Assembly (NCBI GenBank): GCA_020632695.1
Contig: JACKFB010000015.1
Span: forward strand, 1 to 64,000
Length of the DNA stretch: 64,000 nucleotides
Direction: 5' to 3'
From: Deltaproteobacteria bacterium
GTDB taxonomy: Bacteria; Myxococcota_A; UBA9042; PHBI01; JACKFB01
Shown here: positions 1 to 9,275 of the stretch, piece after piece
How positions within the stretch are numbered: position 1 is the stretch's first letter
Layout: every line of letters begins with the position of its first letter
Made by a program: the position numbers and the translations under genes
Notes under the pieces: model-generated
Seen by the model: the letters and a program-made list of their open reading frames with translations, nothing else
Database searches by the model: none
What the model was told of the DNA's origin: nothing

Positions 1-78
1 GACACCGAGACCGCGACCGAGTCCGGGACCGACACCGAGACCGGAACCGAGCCCGAGCCCGCCGCCGCCAACGCCACC
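1..78. repeat. Degenerate ACCGAG-type hexamer array at left edge
   Basis: The first 60 or so bases are built from gacacc/gagacc hexamers. On the plus strand they read as Asp-Thr-Glu-Thr with Ser, Gly and Pro variants. The frame is open to base 1 and continues without a stop into the methyltransferase that follows. The same hexamer family recurs at five other places in the window. It is either the 3' end of a longer array outside the window or an in-frame N-terminal tail of the methyltransferase; the window does not show which. Confidence 0.7.
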
Positions 79-1761
79 GTGCCCCGAAGCAGCCCCCCCA
101 TCGATGTAGAGGCGCCGAATGAGGCGAGCGAGGCCGCCGCTGGCGGCGGCGCGACCGAGCGCGGGCTGAGTCGGGCCCCAGGCCCGTCGCAAGCCCGACG
201 CGAGGAAGCGACGTCGTCAGCGGTGGCCGTAGCCGACTCAGGCGGTGCCTCGGCCGATCACCCCACCTGGCCTCGCGGGCCCCGCCGCGGCGACCTCCTC
301 ACTGTCGCCATCGAGCGCATCGATGGGTCGGGGAGTGGGGAGGCGGTGCTGGTGGGGCGGCCGGGTGGGGGGCAGGCGCCTCGGCGTTATGCGGTGGCGG
401 TGCCTCGGGCGGTGCCGGGGGACGAGGTGGAGGCGGTGGTGGGGGAGGTGCGGCGCGGGCGCATCGGGACGCGGCTGGAGCGGGTGCTGCGGGCGTCGCC
501 GCACCGGGTCGAGGCGCCTTGCCCGCACTTCGGCCGGGCTGGGGACCTGAGCCCGGGCTGCGGCGGCTGCAGCCTGCAGGCGCTCGAGTACTCGCAGCAG
601 CTCGAGGCCAAGCGCGCGTGGGTGCGGCGGCTGCTGGTGGCGCACGGTGTCGACGGCGAGCTGGTGCTGCCGCCGCTGGGGATGGCGCGGCCGCTGCACT
701 ACCGCAACAAGATGGAGTTCAGCTTCGGCCGCGACGCGGGGGGCGCGCTGTCGCTGGGCCTGCACCCCGGCGGCTATCGCCACGAGGTGCTGCTGCTCGA
801 GCGCTGCCTGCTGATGTCCGAGCCCGGCTTCGCGCTGGTGCGCGCGGTGCACCGCTTCGCCGACGAGCGCGGGCTGGAGCCGCTGTCGTCCCGTACCGGC
901 GAGGGCTTCTTGCGGGGGCTCCTGGTGCGCGAGGGGCTGCGTACGGGCGAGCGCATGCTCGACCTGGTCACCACCGGGCTCGAGAGCACGACGATGGACG
1001 GCCGCGTGGTCGCAGCGGCAGAGGTCGCCCGGGCCTTCCGCGACGCCGTCCTGGACGCGGCCCAGCGCCTCGGTGCGCCGGTGAGCTCGCTCTACTGGAC
1101 GCGGCACATCGCTCAGCGGGGCAGCCCCACCCGCATGGAGGCGCACCACCTGGACGGCCAGCCCGTGCTGCACGAGAAGCTGCACATCGCGGGTCTGCCG
1201 CCGCTGCGCTTCGCCATCCACCCTCGCGCCTTCTTCCAGCCCAACACGTCCCAGGCCGAGCTCCTCTACGGCGTGGTGGCTCGGGCGGCGGGCCTGGACG
1301 CCTCGGCGCCCGCCCGCGCGCGCCTGCTGGACCTCTACGCCGGCACCGGCACCATCGGACTCGCCCTGGCGCCGCTCTGCCGCGAGGTCATCGGCATCGA
1401 GCTGGTCGCCGACGCCGTCGAGAACGCCCGCGCCAACGCCCGCGCCAACGGCATCACCAACGCGCGCTTCGTCTGCGGCGACGTCTCGGAGGCGCTCGGC
1501 GCCGAGGGCCTCGACCAGCCGGGCGCCGCCGACCTGGTGGTGGTGGACCCGCCCCGAGCCGGGCTGATGGGCGGCGCCGTCGAGGCGCTCACCCGCATCG
1601 CCGCCCCGCGCCTGGTCTACGTCTCCTGCAACCCCGCGTCGCTGGCGCGCGACCTGGGCCCCCTGCGGGCCGCCGGCTTCCGCCTGCGCTCGGTGCAGCC
1701 CGTCGACATGTTCCCGCAGACCGCCCACGTCGAGAACGTGGCGCTGCTCGAGCGCGACTGA
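79..1761 (+). CDS. rlmD: 23S rRNA (uracil-C5)-methyltransferase, RlmD/RumA type
   Basis: SAM-dependent RNA m5U methyltransferase expected to modify a uridine of 23S rRNA. A TRAM-like domain begins near residue 70 (GDLLTVAIERIDGSGSGEA). Cluster cysteines are C148, C161 and C164 (CGGC), with C243 as the likely fourth 4Fe-4S ligand. The gap between the first two is longer than the five residues usual in RlmD. The SAM motif LDLYAGTGTIG is at about 417, DPPRAG at 490, and the nucleophile C517 lies in VSCNP. The C-terminal HVENVALL is typical of the family. The first ~65 residues are low complexity and outside the family fold. The GTG at 79 is one possible start, the GTG at 223 (residue 49) another, and the frame is open to base 1, so the 5' end is uncertain. 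TrmA and RlmC are less likely because they lack the TRAM domain. Confidence 0.88.
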   Translation: MPRSSPPIDVEAPNEASEAAAGGGATERGLSRAPGPSQARREEATSSAVAVADSGGASADHPTWPRGPRRGDLLTVAIERIDGSGSGEAVLVGRPGGGQAPRRYAVAVPRAVPGDEVEAVVGEVRRGRIGTRLERVLRASPHRVEAPCPHFGRAGDLSPGCGGCSLQALEYSQQLEAKRAWVRRLLVAHGVDGELVLPPLGMARPLHYRNKMEFSFGRDAGGALSLGLHPGGYRHEVLLLERCLLMSEPGFALVRAVHRFADERGLEPLSSRTGEGFLRGLLVREGLRTGERMLDLVTTGLESTTMDGRVVAAAEVARAFRDAVLDAAQRLGAPVSSLYWTRHIAQRGSPTRMEAHHLDGQPVLHEKLHIAGLPPLRFAIHPRAFFQPNTSQAELLYGVVARAAGLDASAPARARLLDLYAGTGTIGLALAPLCREVIGIELVADAVENARANARANGITNARFVCGDVSEALGAEGLDQPGAADLVVVDPPRAGLMGGAVEALTRIAAPRLVYVSCNPASLARDLGPLRAAGFRLRSVQPVDMFPQTAHVENVALLERD

Positions 1762-1810
1762 ACCCACGCTCCGCTCGCCTCGAGCCGCCGCGCTGCGCTA
1801 TGAGGACGCG

Positions 1811-2872
1811 ATGCGCCCGCCAACCATCCGTCCGCTGCTCGTCGCGCTGCTGCTCTCGCTGCCCTGCTGCGCCGAGCGCTCCCCCCTGGTCACCGACGGC
1901 GGCGAGGCCGACGGGCGCCCCGACACCTCGCGCCCCGACATCGGCGAGTTGGGCGGGCCCCAAGGCTTCGGGGACGCCGAGCGCCCGCGGATCGATGTGC
2001 CGTCGGGCGACGCCGGGGCCGACCCGGGCCCCGAGCTGCCCACCGGCCCGGCACCGCCCGTGACCGTCGCCACCTGGAACCTGCGGGACTTCTCGCCCTA
2101 CGGCGCGCAGGAGTCGCGCCTGGACCACATCGCCCAGCAGCTCGCCGCGCTCGACGCCGACATCATCGGGGTGCAGGAGCTGGAGGCCCGCGAGGGATCC
2201 GACGGCTCGCCGCCTCAGGCCTGGGATGCGCTGCTCGACCGGCTCCCGGCGTACGAGGGGGTGCATGCGCCGTGGAACCTGCAGGACTCGGTGGTGGGGC
2301 TGCTCGTGCGGCGCGACACCGTGCGCGTCCTCGCCGCCAAGCCGATCTTCGTCGGCGACTGGTGGCCCTTCCCGCGCGCGCCGCTGGACGCCACCTTGTC
2401 GGTCGAGAAGCCGGAAGGCACGGTGCTGCTCCACGTCGTGGTGATCCACCTGAAGGCCTTCGGCGACTCGGAGAGCCTGAGCCGCCGCCGGGAGGCCTGC
2501 ACCAAGCTGGCGGGCGCGCTGGGCGGCCGCGGCGACGCGCGCTACGTGCTCGTCGGAGACTTCAACGACTCGCCGCACGACCCGGCGCCGGAGAGCGCCT
2601 TCGTGGGCACTCTGTTGGGGGTCGAGCCGGTCTGGACCTTCGTGACCGCCGCGCTGCCGCCGACCACCGTGAGCAGCACCGGCGGCTCCCACGAGGTGGA
2701 CGGCCAGGTGATCGAGGGCGGGCTGCTCGATCAGATCGTCGTCGACGAGACGGTGACCGACCTCTACCCGGCGCCGGTGGCCGAGGTGATCGCACGCCCG
2801 GTCGCCGAGTACGACGCCTGGCGGGCGGGCTGGTCGGACCACTTCCCGGTGATCCTGCACCTCACGCCCTGA
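1811..2872 (+). CDS. Endonuclease/exonuclease/phosphatase-family lipoprotein
   Basis: 353-aa exported member of the DNase I-like EEP superfamily. The N-terminus has an Arg-containing start, a hydrophobic core and LSLPCC, so it is probably a lipoprotein or periplasmic protein. It is followed by a Gly/Asp/Pro-rich linker to about residue 80. Catalytic motifs come in the usual order: TWNLRDF (~88), QELE (~121), GDFND (~251) and WSDHFP (~340). These supply the Asn, Glu, Asp/Asn and Asp-His residues of metal-dependent phosphodiester or phosphomonoester cleavage. Substrate could be extracellular DNA, a phospholipid or another phosphoester; sequence alone does not decide. It starts 49 bp after the methyltransferase stop on the same strand. 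Confidence 0.8.
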   Translation: MRPPTIRPLLVALLLSLPCCAERSPLVTDGGEADGRPDTSRPDIGELGGPQGFGDAERPRIDVPSGDAGADPGPELPTGPAPPVTVATWNLRDFSPYGAQESRLDHIAQQLAALDADIIGVQELEAREGSDGSPPQAWDALLDRLPAYEGVHAPWNLQDSVVGLLVRRDTVRVLAAKPIFVGDWWPFPRAPLDATLSVEKPEGTVLLHVVVIHLKAFGDSESLSRRREACTKLAGALGGRGDARYVLVGDFNDSPHDPAPESAFVGTLLGVEPVWTFVTAALPPTTVSSTGGSHEVDGQVIEGGLLDQIVVDETVTDLYPAPVAEVIARPVAEYDAWRAGWSDHFPVILHLTP

Positions 2873-2975
2873 GGCGGCGCGGGGCGTCCCAGCCCGGCGC
2901 GGGCCGGATGACCGGTCTCCCTGCGCGGCACGCCCTCAGGCAGCGCGGGAGGCCAGGGCCCCACCGCGCCTCGGC

Positions 2976-4139
2976 TCAGGGGAGGATCGGCTCGAGGGCG
3001 CTCTGGCAGGTCCAGTACTCGGCGGCCTCCATCGCGCCCGTGCCGTACGAGCTGACGGCGTCGAGCTCGACGTCCTTGCCTCGCACCGCGTGCTGGAGCG
3101 AGCCGGCCAGCTCGAACTGGCCGAGATAGGTGAGGTCGTCGGAGCGCGTGGTCATCGAGAGGCCGCGATACTCGGCCACCGCGCCCGTCAGGCTCAGCTC
3201 CAGCGCCTGGCCGGAGGCGAGGGCGCCCACGGTCGCCCGGGCGACCTCCACGTCGTAGGCCACGTGGACGCCGTTTCGGAACTCGTCGAGGGCCGCGCGG
3301 GCCGAGAGCTGCATGCGAGTCAGCGAGGCGAAGGGGCCCAGGCGGGCGTCGGCCGCCGCGCCGTAGGTGGTGTCGGCGACGAGATCGGAGAGCGAGACGG
3401 TGATCGAGAAGACGTGGGGCAGCGGCTGCCCGTCGGCCAGCAGGCCGGCCAGCGGGCCCTCGGACTGCCACTGGAAGGTGAAGGTGGAGCGGAGGCTCCA
3501 GTTCTGGAGCATGTCGTCCAGCGGCTTCGACGAGCGGACCTGCACCCCGCCCAGATAGCTCTGCAGCGTGAAGGGGTCGGCGTGGATGGTCTGGCCGCTC
3601 AGGCCATCGTGGAAGAGCACGGTCATCGCGGGCGCGGCCGCGGCGCTGAGGTTGCGCTGCAGCCGCCAGGCGCCGCCGGTGCCGGCCGTGAAGTCGAAGC
3701 GGGCGGTCATGCCGGCGAAGCGGCCGAAGTCGACCAGGTTCTCGAAGGCCCCGTCGTCCGGGTGCAGCAGCGAGACGTTCTCGAGGATCAGGCCGGCGAT
3801 GAGGCCGCGCCCCAGCTCGCTGGTGGCGTGGGCGTAGGCGGCGATGTCCCGCTGGGCGGCGCGGGTCACGGTGTGCAGGGCGACGGCGTCGGCCCACACC
3901 TCCCCGTCGGCGGGGGCGCACCCGGCGGGCGGGGGCGTCTCGGGAGCCCACAGGGTGCTGACCTCACGCGCGCTGAGCGAGGGGTCGATGATCGGCTGGG
4001 CGCCCGGGTCCTCGTGCTGTGCGCAGAGATCCGACAGGGCGTCGCCGAAGAGCACGTCGCCCGCGTCGGCGATGCAGCCGACGCCCAGGAGCGCCGGGAC
4101 CGAGAGCGCGCAGAGCAGCGCGAGAGCAGGGGCTCGCAT
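2976..4139 (-). CDS. Hypothetical lipoprotein
   Basis: 387-aa protein I do not recognise. The start is placed at the ATG at 4139 because it is preceded by AAGGTG at good spacing and opens a clean signal peptide ending LLGVGC (lipid Cys about residue 22). The longer frame to 4211 would bury that signal. The mature part is mixed alpha/beta with no repeats and only a few cysteines. It has long amphipathic stretches such as LVADTTYGAAADARLGPF. It is transcribed divergently from the SRPBCC gene across about 250 bp. No catalytic motif is visible. Confidence 0.7.
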   Translation of the reverse strand: MRAPALALLCALSVPALLGVGCIADAGDVLFGDALSDLCAQHEDPGAQPIIDPSLSAREVSTLWAPETPPPAGCAPADGEVWADAVALHTVTRAAQRDIAAYAHATSELGRGLIAGLILENVSLLHPDDGAFENLVDFGRFAGMTARFDFTAGTGGAWRLQRNLSAAAAPAMTVLFHDGLSGQTIHADPFTLQSYLGGVQVRSSKPLDDMLQNWSLRSTFTFQWQSEGPLAGLLADGQPLPHVFSITVSLSDLVADTTYGAAADARLGPFASLTRMQLSARAALDEFRNGVHVAYDVEVARATVGALASGQALELSLTGAVAEYRGLSMTTRSDDLTYLGQFELAGSLQHAVRGKDVELDAVSSYGTGAMEAAEYWTCQSALEPILP

Positions 4140-4390
4140 GGGAACACCTTCGTGCCGTGGGTTCGCCAGACTCGGATCGGCGCCGGTGGGTCGATCGCAA
4201 ATCCCTTCCATGATAGCCCGAACAGGCTTGTGAACGAAAGGACGGCGCGCTCGTGGCGGCGCCCGGGCGGAGTGGGAGGCGGCGCCCGACAGCGGGGCGC
4301 AGGCCGGTGCAGAGGACGCGCGGGAGCTGCAGCCGCGCCCGGGCGGGTCTGGCGCAGGGCCGGGTCCGCGAGCCGACGAAGGAGCCCATC

Positions 4391-4828
4391 GTGCTGGACG
4401 TGAACACGACGATGCTGATCAGCGCGCCCCCCGCCGAGGTGTGGCGCGCGATCACGGACCTGGGCGGGCACGACGCGTGGAACCCGCTGATGCGACGCTT
4501 CTCGGGCGGCCTCGAGCCCGGCGGGCGTATCCGGTTCTCCATCCGCCTCGGGCCGGTGTGGTTGCCGGTGTCGGCCCGGGTGATGACGGTCGACGCGGAG
4601 CGCGAGCTGCGCTGGGCGGGGCCGGCGCTCTCGGCGGCGCACCCGCTGGCGCGCGGCGAGCACTGGTTCCGGCTGAGCGCCGACGCCGACGGGGGCACGC
4701 GCTTCGATCACGGCGAGCGCTGGTCGGGGCTGGTGCCGCGGGCGCTGTGGCGGGTCATCGGGCCGCCGCTTCACGAGGGCTACGAGGCGATGAACCGGGC
4801 GCTGGCGCGGCGGGTCCAGGCGGGCTGA
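4391..4828 (+). CDS. SRPBCC-family (START/polyketide-cyclase-like) protein
   Basis: 145-aa soluble protein of the SRPBCC helix-grip fold. Supporting pattern: an opening beta strand with ISAPPAEVWRAITD, then HDAWNPL, a central run of strands, and a long C-terminal helix ending EAMNRALARRVQ. Members bind hydrophobic ligands or act as cyclases, aromatases or lipid carriers; the ligand here is unknown. The GTG at 4391 is chosen because GAAGGAG lies 7 bases upstream; the frame is open back to 4253 but that part looks non-coding. It is far from the PKS genes (about 8 kb), so a tailoring role there is only a possibility. Confidence 0.75.
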   Translation: MLDVNTTMLISAPPAEVWRAITDLGGHDAWNPLMRRFSGGLEPGGRIRFSIRLGPVWLPVSARVMTVDAERELRWAGPALSAAHPLARGEHWFRLSADADGGTRFDHGERWSGLVPRALWRVIGPPLHEGYEAMNRALARRVQAG

Positions 4829-4877
4829 GCCGCCTGGCGGGTGCTCCGGACCGAGCGAGGCGCCGGCGATGACCTCG

Positions 4878-5738
4878 TCAGCTCGGCGGCTCGAGCAGCG
4901 GGCGGAGCTGCTCGGGACCCACCTCGTACTGGCGGCCGCAGAAGTCGCAGGCGACGTCCAGGACCTCGCCCTTGGCGACGATGGTGCTCAGCTCGTCGCG
5001 TCCCAGGGTGGCCATGGCGCCGACCAGGCGCTCGGGGCTGCACACGCAGCCGAAGTGCACCGGGGAGTCGTCGAGGAGCGCGTGGGGGAAGCCGTAGAGC
5101 AGCTCGGACATGAGCAGGGCCGGGTCGCCGCCGGTGTGGCGCAGCACGGCGCCGAAGGAGCGGAAGTCCTCCAGGCGCTCGGTCATCACGGCCAGCGGCG
5201 GCTCGGTGAGCTCCGGCAGCAGCTGCACGATGTAGCCGCCGGCCGCCACGACGTGGGCGCCCTCGATGACGGCGCCGACGGCCACCATGGAGGTCACCTG
5301 CTCGGAGGCCTGGAAGTAGTGCATCAGCACGCCGGAGAGGCCGTCCTCGTGCTCGGCGGAGATGATGCCCTGGTGCAGCGAGCCGTTGGGCATCACGCGC
5401 ATGGCCTTGAAGATGGCCTTGTCGTCGAAGGTGATGGCGCCGTCGTCGGGCGGATGCTGCACCAGCCCGCGGGTGAGGCCCTCGGGCCGCGCGTCGGCCA
5501 CCAGGGCGCCGCCCGCGCCCCCTTGGAGGACGAGCTGGACGCGCAGGCCCGGCGACATGGTCTCGCGCACCAGCACCGAGGCCGTGAGCAGCTCGCCGAA
5601 GGGCACGGCGATGTGGCCCCGCACCTTCTGGGCCTCGATGGCCGCCTGCACGGTGTCGGTCGTGCGCAGGGTGATCACGCGAAAGGCGCCATCGTTGGTG
5701 ATGGCGCGCAGCACGCGGTCGCTGGGGTCGGCGCTCAT
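4878..5738 (-). CDS. hslO: Hsp33 redox-regulated molecular chaperone
   Basis: 286-aa cytoplasmic holdase chaperone activated by oxidative unfolding. The C-terminal zinc centre is intact: C231 and C233 (CVC) and C264 and C267 (CDFC), the CxC...CxxC pattern that defines the family. Upstream, residues 1-225 match the Hsp33 core, for example GHIAVPFGELLTASVL near the N-terminus and LHQGIISAEHEDG. Length is normal for the family. The ATG at 5738 follows GAGGAG at about 8 bases. It converges with the SRPBCC gene and diverges from the vWA lipoprotein across about 200 bp. Confidence 0.93.
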   Translation of the reverse strand: MSADPSDRVLRAITNDGAFRVITLRTTDTVQAAIEAQKVRGHIAVPFGELLTASVLVRETMSPGLRVQLVLQGGAGGALVADARPEGLTRGLVQHPPDDGAITFDDKAIFKAMRVMPNGSLHQGIISAEHEDGLSGVLMHYFQASEQVTSMVAVGAVIEGAHVVAAGGYIVQLLPELTEPPLAVMTERLEDFRSFGAVLRHTGGDPALLMSELLYGFPHALLDDSPVHFGCVCSPERLVGAMATLGRDELSTIVAKGEVLDVACDFCGRQYEVGPEQLRPLLEPPS

Positions 5739-5945
5739 GCCGTGGCTCCTCGGCGGGCAGGGGCCAGCGAGGTTGCCCGAGCCGCGAGCCCCGCGCAACG
5801 ACGAGGGCGCAGGGCGGGCGGGTCGGAGGCCCGGGGCCCGACGGTTACCGCTGGCGGGCCGACCGGAACGGGATCGGAAGCGGCGCCTCCGGTAGGGTAC
5901 TGCACCGCTCCACGAACCCCGGGGCCTCCAAGGAGCCGCCGCCTC

Positions 5946-7727
5946 ATGCGCTCGCGCTGCAGCCACCTGTCCATGGTCCTCCTCCTCGCCTGCTCGCTGG
6001 CGGGGTGCGCGTCCTCCTCCGAAGCGGGCGCTGCCGGTGACGAGGGCGCGGATCTCGCCGATGTCGCCGTCGACACGACGACCGACGCGCCCGCCGCGCC
6101 CTCGGACGCGATCCCGGGCGAGCTGGACGACACCGGCGCCTGCGTGTGCCCCAAGCGGATGCACTGCGACGAGCGGGGCCTGTGCCAGCCCGACGTCTGC
6201 ACCAAGGGAGAGGCGACCTGCGCGTCGTTGACCGCGGCCAAGCTGTGCTCGGCCGACGGCGGCAGCTTCACCGAGGTCCCCTGCCAGGGCGACGGCGTCT
6301 GTTTCGGCGGCATCTGCTGGGACCCCGTCTGCACGCCGGGCGAGGTCGCCGGCTGCGACGGCCCGCGCGTGCTGCGCTGCAACTCGCTGGGCATCGACTG
6401 GATCGGGCTGCCCTGCGCCGCCGGGCAGGCCTGCCAGGGTGGATCCTGCCGCGACGTGGTGCCCAACGTGCTGATCCTCCTGGACACCTCCGGGTCGATG
6501 AACTGGCGCACCGACATCAGCGCCGCCCCCACGGCCTGCTCGGGCCCCTCCTGCGACCCGCCCTGGTCCTTCCCCAACTGCGACAGCGGCACCCTGCCGC
6601 GCACCGGCCTCGGCAAGGCCAAGCGCGCCCTGGCCGACCTGCTGGTGAGCCCGACGGCCGCCAACCTGCGCCTGGCCCTGCAGCGCTTCCCGCAGCAGCC
6701 CTTCAGCGCCGACCTCTTCCTGGGCAGCGCGCCCACCTGCGACGGCGGCGGGCTGTGGGCGGCGCCGACCAACGGCGCCCTGGTCAGCGGCGACAACGGC
6801 GCGCACGTCACCAACGAGGCCGGCTGGTTCGGGCAGGCCATCGGCGAGATCCTGCCGGTCCCCTTCGCCGCCGACGCCCAGTCGAACCTGGGTGAGATGG
6901 CCCGCTGGGTGGACTTCATCGAGGCGAGCACGCCCACCGGCGCCTCTTGCGCCATCAGCCCGCAGTGCGGCGCGGGCGGCGTGTGCATCAACGGCGCCTG
7001 CCAGACGATGTCGAACCCGGAGCTGCGGGCCGTGGGCGCCACGCCGCTGGGCAAGAGCCTGTTCTACGCCGGCGAGATCTTCCGGCAGCGGGTGCTGGTC
7101 GAGGGCAAGCCGTGCACGGACACGGCGTCGTGCGGCTCACCGCACCACGTATGCATCGGCGGGGCCTGCCACGACCCGCTGGCCGACTGCCGCAGCAACG
7201 TCATCATCGTGTTCACCGACGGCGAGGAGACCGAGAACGTCCACGTCACCGACTTCTTCCACCCGCGGGTGCAGGCCAAGCGGCTGCACTACGGTCTGGG
7301 CTGCGGGAGCGACACGGACTGCGTCGGGGGGGCGCGCTGCAAGGACGGCGTGTGCCGGCCGCCGGAGGGTGCAGTCGACGAGACGCAGAAGGTCTGCGAG
7401 ACGGGCGAGCTGCCCTGCAACAGCGTGGCCGACTGTCCCGACCCGTGCGCGACGTGGACGGGCTGTCAGGGGCTGTGCACCAAGGCGGGCGTGGATCTGG
7501 TGGAGGGCGCCGGCGCAGACGTGCTGAGGGACGCACGCGGCGAGCCCTTCTCCCTGACCATCCACGTGGTGGACGCGTCGGGGATCCCGGGCGCCAACAA
7601 GCTCATCGGGGCCTACGGCGGCGGGAGCCAGTTCAGCATCGACCTGAGCGACTCGCAGGCCATCCTCGACGTGCTGACCACCATCCTGGGCGACACCAAG
7701 GCCGAGGTGGGCTGCGGCGCGCCCTGA
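5946..7727 (+). CDS. Cysteine-rich lipoprotein with von Willebrand factor A domain
   Basis: 593-aa exported protein. The signal ends in SLAGC (C21), followed by an Ala/Asp-rich spacer. Residues ~65-175 hold cysteine pairs of the EGF-like kind (CVCPKRMHC, CQGDGVC, CAAGQACQGGSC). A vWA domain starts at NVLILLDTSGSM (~177), which carries the MIDAS DxSxS motif, and continues to IVFTDGEETEN (~425) and later strands. Three further C-x-C-type inserts interrupt the vWA part (around nt 6945-7010, 7110-7180 and 7300-7420). vWA domains normally bind ligands through a divalent metal; the partner is unknown. AAGGAG lies 10 bases before the ATG. The gene converges with the transporter downstream with only 10 bp between stops. 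Confidence 0.85.
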   Translation: MRSRCSHLSMVLLLACSLAGCASSSEAGAAGDEGADLADVAVDTTTDAPAAPSDAIPGELDDTGACVCPKRMHCDERGLCQPDVCTKGEATCASLTAAKLCSADGGSFTEVPCQGDGVCFGGICWDPVCTPGEVAGCDGPRVLRCNSLGIDWIGLPCAAGQACQGGSCRDVVPNVLILLDTSGSMNWRTDISAAPTACSGPSCDPPWSFPNCDSGTLPRTGLGKAKRALADLLVSPTAANLRLALQRFPQQPFSADLFLGSAPTCDGGGLWAAPTNGALVSGDNGAHVTNEAGWFGQAIGEILPVPFAADAQSNLGEMARWVDFIEASTPTGASCAISPQCGAGGVCINGACQTMSNPELRAVGATPLGKSLFYAGEIFRQRVLVEGKPCTDTASCGSPHHVCIGGACHDPLADCRSNVIIVFTDGEETENVHVTDFFHPRVQAKRLHYGLGCGSDTDCVGGARCKDGVCRPPEGAVDETQKVCETGELPCNSVADCPDPCATWTGCQGLCTKAGVDLVEGAGADVLRDARGEPFSLTIHVVDASGIPGANKLIGAYGGGSQFSIDLSDSQAILDVLTTILGDTKAEVGCGAP

Positions 7728-7737
7728 CTGGGAGCGC

Positions 7738-9198
7738 TCACCCTTCGGCGTCGCTCTCGTCCTCGAGCACGTGGTGGCGCCGCCCGATGGCGATGGCGGT
7801 GATCAGCCAGCACACCGCCAGCACCATCGCGACGATGACGAAGTGGCGGATGCCGAAGGCCAGCGAGGTGCCCACCCAGACCACCAGCGCCTGGAGCACG
7901 TCGCCCGCGCGCTTCATCACCGTGTCGATGAAGGCCTTGGCCTTGTACTTGGCGGCGCGGCTCGTCACCAAGAAGAGCGCCTGCTGGGCGGTGTTCTGCA
8001 GCGAGTAGTCGATGGAGTTCTCGGCGATCTTGGCGACGCGCGCGACCGCCAGCACCGGCAGCACCAGGATGGCGCCGTAGCCGATGAGCGCGATGGTCGG
8101 CAGCACCATGATGGCGACGCGCACGCCGACGTAGCGGAGGATGCGGCTGACCAGGAAGAGCTGGATGCCGGCGCCGAGCGCGTTCACCCAGGTGAAGAAG
8201 GTCGCGTAGAAGTCGCCGATGTAGGTCTTCTCGAAGCCCTCGCGGAAGGCGGACTCGGCCATGGTGGCGGCGGCACGTCCGGCCTCCCACGCTGCGGCCG
8301 AGGCCTCGTGGGCGGCGCCCTCGACCATGCGGCTGAGGATGTACTCGCCGGTGGAGTTGACCCAGTTCAGCAGCAGGACCAGCAGGGCGATGAGCAGGAG
8401 ATAGCGGTCGCGACGGATGAGGGTGAGGGCGGTGGGGCCGCCGATGCGGTCGGGGACGGGCTGCTCGGCGCTGGCCTCGCGTGGCTCGACGTCGCCCGCG
8501 CGCTTGTCGGCGAAGGCGGTGAGCGCCAGGGCCACCAGGAGGATGCCGGCGGCGTAGAGCATGAGGCGGTAGAGCGAGCGGTCGGCGCCGTCGGCCGTGG
8601 CGGAGGGGTCGATGAGCAGGTCGGCGAGCTTGGAGCCGAAGACGGCGCCCGCGCTGGCGCCGATGCCGACGATGGCGAAGAGGCGCTTGCCCTGGGCGGG
8701 GGTGTAGAGGTCGTTGGCGAAGCTCCAGAACTGCGCCAGGACGCTGACGCTGAACACCCCCACCCAGAGGAAGAACACGAAGCCGATGGGGACGTCCCAG
8801 AGCGCCAGGAAGTAGAAGAGGACCAGGTTGGAGGCGAAGAAGAGCCAGGAGGTGGCCATCAGGCGCAGCCTGCCGAAGCGGCGCGCCATCACGTCGATGG
8901 CCTTGACGACGCCGATGAGCAGCACGGCCTGGCCCGCGGCCGCGTAGCTCTTGAGCTCGGCGCCGCCGCCGACCAGGATCAGCGGCTCGCGGACGACCTT
9001 CACCAGATAGTAGGCGACCAGGACGAGGAACACGTCGAGGGCGAGCACGGTGACCAGCAGGCCCTCGCCCGCGCGCACCTCGGCGAAGAGGGCGAGGAAG
9101 CGCTCGAAGAGGGACTTCTTGCCATTGGGGGACGCGGCCAGGGGACGGACTCGTTTCGGCGCGAGGGCCGGGCAGGGCGCGAGCAGCGATGGAAGCAC
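7738..9198 (-). CDS. ATP/ADP-translocase-type (Npt1/Npt2-like) MFS transporter
   Basis: Polytopic inner-membrane protein of about 486 aa with roughly 12 hydrophobic segments. The cytosolic N-terminus KKSLFERFLALFAEVR and the segment AFWSFANDLYTPAQGKRLF-like (around nt 8690-8730, NDLYTPAQGKRLFAIVG) resemble the nucleotide exchanger family (COG3202-like) found in many free-living Deltaproteobacteria as well as intracellular parasites. Substrate is not proven for the free-living members. The start is uncertain: GTG at 9198 is used here; a TTG at 9246 is in frame, and neither has a clear Shine-Dalgarno. It is divergent from the FAD monooxygenase with under 80 bp between starts. Confidence 0.68.
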   Translation of the reverse strand: MLPSLLAPCPALAPKRVRPLAASPNGKKSLFERFLALFAEVRAGEGLLVTVLALDVFLVLVAYYLVKVVREPLILVGGGAELKSYAAAGQAVLLIGVVKAIDVMARRFGRLRLMATSWLFFASNLVLFYFLALWDVPIGFVFFLWVGVFSVSVLAQFWSFANDLYTPAQGKRLFAIVGIGASAGAVFGSKLADLLIDPSATADGADRSLYRLMLYAAGILLVALALTAFADKRAGDVEPREASAEQPVPDRIGGPTALTLIRRDRYLLLIALLVLLLNWVNSTGEYILSRMVEGAAHEASAAAWEAGRAAATMAESAFREGFEKTYIGDFYATFFTWVNALGAGIQLFLVSRILRYVGVRVAIMVLPTIALIGYGAILVLPVLAVARVAKIAENSIDYSLQNTAQQALFLVTSRAAKYKAKAFIDTVMKRAGDVLQALVVWVGTSLAFGIRHFVIVAMVLAVCWLITAIAIGRRHHVLEDESDAEG

Positions 9199-9275
9199 GG
9201 GGTATGGTGATTGGCCAGCCCTTGATCCGCGGCGCCGGGTGGGCAACCGTGGGGAGACGGACGAGGGAGCGGACG

